A stretch of 64,000 nt of DNA from UBA8941 sp963780545 (GTDB taxonomy: Archaea; Thermoproteota; Bathyarchaeia; TCS64). Below are positions 59,002-64,000 of the stretch, one piece after another; positions within the stretch are counted from its first letter, which is position 1, and each line of letters begins with the position of its first letter. A model generated the notes under the pieces. That model did no database searches. It had not been told where the DNA came from and was given only the letters and a program-made list of their open reading frames with translations. The stretch is from assembly GCA_963780545.1 (NCBI GenBank), contig CAWACK010000021.1, positions 1 to 64,000 on the forward strand, written 5' to 3'. Made by a program: the position numbers and the translations under genes.

Positions 59002-60528
59002 TTGGTTCTTGGGGTTCCATTGGGCTTCTTTGTGGGTGTAGATTGTGGGTCTCAGGGAACGAAGGCCGTCGTCGTCGATGGTGAGAATGGGAAGATGGTC
59101 GGGAGCGGCTACGTTAGCTATGGACTAATTGAAGGTTTGCCATCGGGCCACCGCGAACAGGACCCATCCACCTGGGTCGAGGCAATGTTAGAGACAGTAC
59201 ACCAAGCCGTAGATAAGGCGAAAATAGACCCTAAGAAGGTCCTTGGTATCGGCGTCTCCGGACAGCAGCATGGATTCGTCCCCCTCGACTCGGCTGGGAG
59301 TGTCATACGCTACGCGAAGTTGTGGAATGACACGAGTACGAGTGACGAGTGCAAGTGGCTCATTGATAGGCTCGGTGGGGTGAGAGAGGTAGTGAAGTTA
59401 ACGGGTAATAGCATCCCCCCAGGTTTCACGGCCGGAAAGATACTCTGGTTGAAAAGACATGAGCCAGATAATTTTGCCCGACTTTCGAAGATTCTCCTCC
59501 CCCACGACTACCTAAACTTCTGGCTCACGGGGAGAGTGACGATGGAGCCGGGAGATGCCTCTGGGACAGCGCTCATGGATATAAGGACACGACGCTGGAG
59601 GAGAGAAGTAGTCGATGCAATAGACCCTGACCTCATTTCGAAGCTTCCAAAAATACAAGCCTCGGAGGAACCTTCAGGTAGTCTCAGAAAAGAGGCAGCT
59701 GATAGGCTAGGTTTCCGCGAGGGGACGCTTGTGAGCGCCGGAGGAGGAGATAACATGATGAGCGCCATCGGAACGGGAAACACTCGGCCTCGAATCGTCA
59801 CCGTAAGCCTCGGCACATCGGGAACCATCTATGCCTATTCTGAAAGACCTGTAGTCGACCCATCCGGGGAGGCTCACGCCTTCTGCGACTCAACCGGTGC
59901 CTGGCTTCCACTCGCCTGTACAATGAATGTAACCGTTGCCACCGAGGCAGTAAGGAGTCTACTCGGCTATGGATACGAGGAGCTTGAGAAGGAGGTTGAG
60001 GCAACGCCAGTCGGATCCAACGGCGTAATACTACTCCCATATCTTACGGGGGAGCGGACACCCAACATCCCCGATGGAAAAGGCGTCCTCTACGGTCTCA
60101 CCCCCGAGAACTTCAGCGCAGGAAACTTCGCACGAGCAGCAATGGAGGGGGCGACTATGGGCCTCAACTTCGGTTTTAACCGCCTTAAAGAGATGGGTAT
60201 CGAGCCCAGAGAGGTTAGGCTCACAGGCGGGGGCTCCAGAAATAAGGCCTGGAGGAGGATATGCGCCGACGTCTTCGGCGTAGAGGTCGTCTGTCTCGAG
60301 GTCGACGAGGGAGCCGCCTACGGTGCGGCCTTACAGGTAATATGGACCCAAAAAAAGGAACTAGGTGAAAATACAGGAATATCCGAGATAACTGACAGAT
60401 TCGTCCACCTAGACGAATCCAGTCGAGTTAAGCCGAGGCAGATGAACGTTGAAACCTACAGGGATCTCCAGAGGCTACAGGATAGGCTGAGCGTCGACCT
60501 CCGCGGCGCTTTCAGCTCATTCGCCTGA
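59002..60528 (+). CDS. xylB: Xylulokinase-like FGGY carbohydrate kinase
   Basis: A 508-residue FGGY-family sugar kinase. It has the N-terminal phosphate loop 'FFVGVDCGSQGTKAVVVD', 'HREQDPSTWVEAMLETVHQA', 'GQQHGFVPLD', 'DYLNFWLTG', 'GGGDNMMSAIGTG', 'VSLGTSGTIYAYSERP' and 'LTGGGSRNKAWRRICADVFG'. It most resembles xylulokinase, phosphorylating D-xylulose. The next gene is xylose-isomerase-like, which supports pentose use. Start TTG 59002 or TTG 59020. Confidence 0.92.
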   Translation: MVLGVPLGFFVGVDCGSQGTKAVVVDGENGKMVGSGYVSYGLIEGLPSGHREQDPSTWVEAMLETVHQAVDKAKIDPKKVLGIGVSGQQHGFVPLDSAGSVIRYAKLWNDTSTSDECKWLIDRLGGVREVVKLTGNSIPPGFTAGKILWLKRHEPDNFARLSKILLPHDYLNFWLTGRVTMEPGDASGTALMDIRTRRWRREVVDAIDPDLISKLPKIQASEEPSGSLRKEAADRLGFREGTLVSAGGGDNMMSAIGTGNTRPRIVTVSLGTSGTIYAYSERPVVDPSGEAHAFCDSTGAWLPLACTMNVTVATEAVRSLLGYGYEELEKEVEATPVGSNGVILLPYLTGERTPNIPDGKGVLYGLTPENFSAGNFARAAMEGATMGLNFGFNRLKEMGIEPREVRLTGGGSRNKAWRRICADVFGVEVVCLEVDEGAAYGAALQVIWTQKKELGENTGISEITDRFVHLDESSRVKPRQMNVETYRDLQRLQDRLSVDLRGAFSSFA

Positions 60529-60558
60529 CTCAGAAAGCTGTTTTATCTTCACTCTTCA

Positions 60559-60569
60559 AAAATATATAA
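60559..60569 (+). promoter_or_regulatory. Putative TATA box of the xylose-isomerase-like gene
   Basis: AAAATATATAA stands about 60 bases before ATG 60628, in the 99-base gap after the kinase gene. It suggests separate transcription with a longer leader than usual here. Confidence 0.35.
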
Positions 60570-60627
60570 TTGAATAGCGCATGTGATGACCCGATAATTC
60601 TATAAAACCTCAAATCATCTTCAAATC

Positions 60628-61773
60628 ATGCTAGATCTCAGACCACAGAAGATCGAGAGAACCCCCGATGACATGCTAAGGCACCTCAATGGCTCGAAGC
60701 TCAAGCCATGCTTCAGCGTCGGCGTCTGGTACTTCTACCCTGGGGGAGGCAGGTTCCACGACGCCTATGTAGATAAGGGGACGATAAGCGACTGCGTAGA
60801 GAAGATCAAAACGATGTATGATGAGGGAATGATCGATAGTAGCCTCGGCGTTGAGGCTCATTTCCCCAACGAGGTAAACTGGGAGAACCTCCACATCTAC
60901 AAGGAACTCGAAAAGGAGACGGGCATCAAACTGATCACATGCATACCTATGCTCTTCTTTGACAGGCAGTTCGAGTTCGGAAGCCTCAGCAACCCCGATG
61001 CGAAGACAAGGAAAACCGCGATCGACCGGTTGAAGGAGTCTCTTAGACTGAATAAGGAGCTGGATACTGACGTATGCGTCATCTGGCCAGGAATTGACGG
61101 TTACGAGAATCCATTCGGCCACGACTATTATGGGATGTGGAGCCGATTTGAGGGAGCCGTTGCGGAGGCCATGGATGAAGCTCCAGGTATGCGGGTCGCA
61201 ATGGAACCGAAGCCCTACGAGCCTCGCGGTAACAACATATACAGGAACACAGCCAATGGACTCCTCTTCGCGCGGAACGTCGAGGTGCTACTCAGACACA
61301 GGGAGAATCTTCAGCTATTGAAGGAAGGACACGCGATGGTGGGGCTAAACCCCGAGGTCGGCCATGTACTTATGGGCCACGAGGATCTCACCGGAGCTTT
61401 CGCCTCAGTGCTCAGGGAAGGGCGCCTCGCCCACAGCCACTGGAACAGCCAGCCGCTCGGAAATTATGATCAGGATCTAAACGCCGGAGTACTTGGAATA
61501 GACCAAATGCTTGCCACTCTACTAGTCTTCAAGATGTACAACTACAGCGGTTTCTATGGAATCGACATCAACCCGGAGAGGATGCCTGTCGAAAAAGCGA
61601 TAGCGTTGAACATGAACGCCCTCAACGCAGGTGCAGAGGTCATCAACAACATCGACTACGAAGCCCTCGTCGAGGCGATGTACGACCCCTCAGGGCACCG
61701 AGGAGTCATCGAGGAAACGCTGACAAAGGCCTGGGCTCCCACCGGGATCAAGCTAAAAAAGATAACTCGCTAA
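60628..61773 (+). CDS. Xylose-isomerase-like TIM-barrel sugar isomerase
   Basis: A 381-residue sugar isomerase of the XylA-like TIM-barrel superfamily. It shows 'RVAMEPKPYEPRGN' with a metal-binding Glu, 'GLNPEVGHVLMGHEDLTGAF', and 'AHSHWNSQPLGNYDQDLNAG' with metal His and Asp residues (compare HxNDQxGxKYDQDL in xylose isomerase). The N-terminal half contains 'GVEAHFPNEVNWEN'. It lies next to the xylulokinase-like gene, so the pair probably converts a pentose to its ketose and phosphorylates it. The exact sugar is uncertain. Confidence 0.85.
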   Translation: MLDLRPQKIERTPDDMLRHLNGSKLKPCFSVGVWYFYPGGGRFHDAYVDKGTISDCVEKIKTMYDEGMIDSSLGVEAHFPNEVNWENLHIYKELEKETGIKLITCIPMLFFDRQFEFGSLSNPDAKTRKTAIDRLKESLRLNKELDTDVCVIWPGIDGYENPFGHDYYGMWSRFEGAVAEAMDEAPGMRVAMEPKPYEPRGNNIYRNTANGLLFARNVEVLLRHRENLQLLKEGHAMVGLNPEVGHVLMGHEDLTGAFASVLREGRLAHSHWNSQPLGNYDQDLNAGVLGIDQMLATLLVFKMYNYSGFYGIDINPERMPVEKAIALNMNALNAGAEVINNIDYEALVEAMYDPSGHRGVIEETLTKAWAPTGIKLKKITR

Positions 61774-61928
61774 AAAATACTTCCTTTTTCAATCGTGTGC
61801 GCTTCATTGTTGACGCTTATACGGGGGAAGGATCCAGTTTCATATTTAACAATAAAAGTTACCCTACATAATGGCTTCCGATTTGATTACTGCTTAAATA
61901 AGGGGTTCCTCCAATAATCGACGACCGT

Positions 61929-63719
61929 GTGCAGGCGTTGAGAATAGCAGTCGTCGACAAGGAGCGTTGCAAACCGAATAAGTGTGACCAGGTATGCATC
62001 AGGTTCTGCCCGATGGTCAGGACGAGGAGAGAAGCGATACGTATCGGTGACGATGGCAAAGCCTACGTTGCTGAGATGATCTGCAGCGGATGCGGAATCT
62101 GTGTCAAGAAATGCCCCTTTGACGCACTTCGCATCGTAAATCTCCCCGACGAACTGAAGACGGACCATACTCACCGCTTCGGACCGAATGCTTTCACACT
62201 CTATCGGCTCCCAACGCTGAAACAGGGTTCAGTCGTCGGTCTAATAGGTCGTAATGGAATAGGCAAGTCGACGATTCTGCGGATACTTGGAGGGGAACTC
62301 GTTCCCAACCTTGGCGACTATGTCTCTCCGCCAACTAGAGTGAATGTCGAAGAGAACTACGCGGGACAACCGATGTACGATTACCTTGAAAAGCTCTATA
62401 GTGGTAATATGCAAGTCGTACTAAAGCCTCAATACGTCGACAAGATACCAAAAGTGGTTAAGGGCACCGTAGGCGAGGTACTAAATAGGTACGACCAGCG
62501 GGGGATGCTGGAACAGGTGACGAAGGATCTTGAGCTAGAGCACCTGATGGATAGGCCACTGGAGGTTCTAAGTGGGGGCGAACTGCAACGAGTCGCCATA
62601 GCCACAGCCGTCATCAGGGATGCTAAGGTCTATCTCTTCGACGAGCCAAGCAGCCACCTCGACATCTATCAACGCACAAAGGCAGCACGAGTCATCAGAG
62701 GTCTTGTCGATGCGGAGAAGATGGTTGTCGCTGCAGAGCATGACCTTGCAGTCCTCGACTACCTGAGTGATGACATTTTCTTAATATACGGTGAACCCGA
62801 CGTCTACGGTATAGTGAGCCGAATACATACCGTCCGAGAGGGCATAAACATCTATATTAATGGCTACATTCCAGACGAAAACATCCGCTTCAGGGAAACC
62901 CCCATCATCTTCCACGATAAGCCTCCGAATGTTGACAGAAGCAGAGCACGTACACTTCTCCAGTGGAGCGAGTTGAAGAAGAGGTACGGAAACTTTAGCC
63001 TTGATGTTGAGGCGGGAAAGATAGGAATAGGTGAGGTCGTTGGCATTCTCGGCATGAACGGCATTGGAAAGACTACATTCATCAAGATACTTGCCGGAGT
63101 AGAGCAGCCAGACGAGGGAGCTGTATCGAATCCTGTACTTAAGGTGAGTTATAAGCCACAGTACATAAGCAACAGCAGCGTTGATGGCACAGTGGAGCAG
63201 ATGCTCAGGAAGGCGGCTGGGGAGAAGTATGGCGAGCAGTGGTTCACCGCTGAGGTGATTGAACCTCTCCATGTCAAACGAATGCTGGAAAGAGATGTTA
63301 AGGTGCTTTCGGGCGGTGAGCTTCAACGTGTTGCTATCGCCGAATGTTTGAGCAGGGACAGTGACATCTATCTACTGGATGAGCCGAGTGCCTACCTCGA
63401 CGTTGAGGAGAGGCTCGCAGTGGCGCGAGCAATCCGGCGCATAACCAAGATGAGGGGAGTTACAGCCTTCGTCGTAGAGCATGACATAGTAACCCAGGAC
63501 TTCATTGCGGATAAGCTCATGGTCTTCACCGGTGAGGCGGGGCGCATCGGTCACGCGGGCCAGCCTCTCAGTCTCGAGGATGGGATGAACAGCTTTCTGG
63601 AGCAGATGGGTGTGACCTTCCGACGTGACCCCGATACAAAGAGGCCAAGGGTCAACAAGCCAGGCAGCAAACTAGACCGCGAGCAGAAGGAGAGCGGCCG
63701 CTACTACTACTCCAGCTAA
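61929..63719 (+). CDS. ABCE1/Rli1 ribosome-recycling ATPase
   Basis: A 596-residue ABCE1. The N-terminal ferredoxin domain has all eight Cys (14, 19, 23, 27 and 52, 55, 58, 62). The first ABC domain has 'GLIGRNGIGKST' and 'LSGGELQRVAIATAVIRD'; the second has 'GILGMNGIGKTT' and 'LSGGELQRVAIAECLSRD'. It splits ribosomes after termination and requires Fe-S clusters, linking it to the iscSU block. GTG start at 61929. Family length is matched. Confidence 0.96.
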   Translation: MQALRIAVVDKERCKPNKCDQVCIRFCPMVRTRREAIRIGDDGKAYVAEMICSGCGICVKKCPFDALRIVNLPDELKTDHTHRFGPNAFTLYRLPTLKQGSVVGLIGRNGIGKSTILRILGGELVPNLGDYVSPPTRVNVEENYAGQPMYDYLEKLYSGNMQVVLKPQYVDKIPKVVKGTVGEVLNRYDQRGMLEQVTKDLELEHLMDRPLEVLSGGELQRVAIATAVIRDAKVYLFDEPSSHLDIYQRTKAARVIRGLVDAEKMVVAAEHDLAVLDYLSDDIFLIYGEPDVYGIVSRIHTVREGINIYINGYIPDENIRFRETPIIFHDKPPNVDRSRARTLLQWSELKKRYGNFSLDVEAGKIGIGEVVGILGMNGIGKTTFIKILAGVEQPDEGAVSNPVLKVSYKPQYISNSSVDGTVEQMLRKAAGEKYGEQWFTAEVIEPLHVKRMLERDVKVLSGGELQRVAIAECLSRDSDIYLLDEPSAYLDVEERLAVARAIRRITKMRGVTAFVVEHDIVTQDFIADKLMVFTGEAGRIGHAGQPLSLEDGMNSFLEQMGVTFRRDPDTKRPRVNKPGSKLDREQKESGRYYYSS

Positions 63720-63830
63720 ATATAGTGGATATGAGCAATCCGAAAAAATATTACTTCGACTTGTAAGCGCGCGAAGAAACTTACCGAGCGAGAATACTCC
63801 GACTCCAGAGTATTAGATGAGTACTTCGAT

Positions 63831-64000
63831 ATGTTAGATTCAAATAATGAACAAATGATAAAAATTGCAATCGCTGGTCTATCTCCGGAGAGCCAAAAAA
63901 AGAATTATCCAGCAGACAAATACCTGAAAAAACTTAAAGAGAAAATATTTAACAAAACTAAAACCAGTCATCAAAATGAATTCCTTCAAATAGCGTTAAA
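63831..64000 (+). CDS. Partial AT-rich gene running off the right edge
   Basis: From ATG 63831 the frame stays open to the window end (56 codons) and encodes a Lys-rich helical peptide ('DMLDSNNEQMIKIAIAGL', 'ADKYLKKLKEKIFNKTK'). The frame is also open upstream to a TGA near 63732, so the start is unclear. Composition is markedly more AT-rich than the neighbours. No family is recognised. Confidence 0.4.
   Translation, partial: MLDSNNEQMIKIAIAGLSPESQKKNYPADKYLKKLKEKIFNKTKTSHQNEFLQIAL

Noticed and set aside
62781..63326. 181-residue minus-strand frame
   Set aside because: It is antisense to the ABCE1 gene.
1..64000. CRISPR arrays, insertion sequences, prophage or defence islands
   Set aside because: I saw no regularly spaced direct repeats, no transposase or integrase and no phage structural genes. 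The phage-metallopeptidase-like gene at 30878-31279 belongs to a family that is also common in cellular archaeal genomes.

Overview
The window is a stretch of archaeal chromosome. The archaeal markers are transcription factor B (TFB), ribosomal protein eS26, ABCE1/Rli1, V-type ATPase subunits I and K, a CDP-alcohol phosphatidyltransferase of archaeal type, a crenarchaeal-type short XPF nuclease, a SAMP/JAMM pair and two archaeal tRNA-Arg genes, one with an intron. eS26 together with the short XPF points to the TACK/Asgard side; a Bathyarchaeia-like lineage is a guess I cannot prove from sequence alone. Genes are dense, on both strands, with frequent TTG and GTG starts and TATA boxes close to the start codons. 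I see no insertion sequences, CRISPR arrays, prophage blocks or rRNA. Layout: 0.2-9.3 kb carries small-molecule enzymes: an alpha/beta hydrolase, a YczE-type membrane protein, a GH1 glycosidase, an arginine-deiminase-like enzyme, and a UbiD decarboxylase beside a ThDP enzyme. 9.3-14 kb holds a COG1340 coiled-coil gene and a three-gene operon with an Smc5-like ATPase, a probable kleisin, and a tandem winged-helix protein resembling Nse3/MAGE. 14-18.8 kb has a dipeptidase, an unknown gene with tusA, and iscS-iscU, where the IscS lacks its PLP lysine. 18.8-24.9 kb holds redox and RNA enzymes (flavodiiron protein, RNase Z, thioredoxin system), PRPP synthetase and an AN1-M50 membrane protease. 24.9-29.8 kb is a 2-oxoacid block (E1 alpha/beta, IorA/IorB). 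29.8-33.3 kb has tRNA-Arg(TCT), a JAMM protease convergent with a ubiquitin-like gene, peptidase and esterase genes, and eS26. 34-41.7 kb is a purine cluster (purC, purF, purE, purQ, purL, purS). 41.8-46.9 kb has V-ATPase subunits, TFB and two regulators. 47-49.7 kb has a family 4 uracil-DNA glycosylase and argS directly behind tRNA-Arg(CCG). 50-55.7 kb has class II ribonucleotide reductase coupled to cobalamin adenosyltransferase, then XPF and MobB. 56-63.7 kb has a second PurF with a dead glutaminase site, a pentose cluster (M24-like protein, xylulokinase, xylose-isomerase-like protein) and ABCE1. How they work together: PRPP synthetase and the pur genes form most of IMP synthesis. TusA, IscS-IscU and the small Cys protein form a sulfur/Fe-S block serving the Fe-S enzymes here (ABCE1, IorA, glycosylase, MobB). 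Cobalamin adenosyltransferase feeds AdoCbl to the reductase. The most unusual content is the compact Smc5-like/kleisin/KITE operon and the pair of complementary PurF paralogues. Seven clear apparent frameshifts (plus a possible eighth in a G run), mostly single bases in short homopolymers, break several genes; sequencing or assembly error is the likeliest cause.
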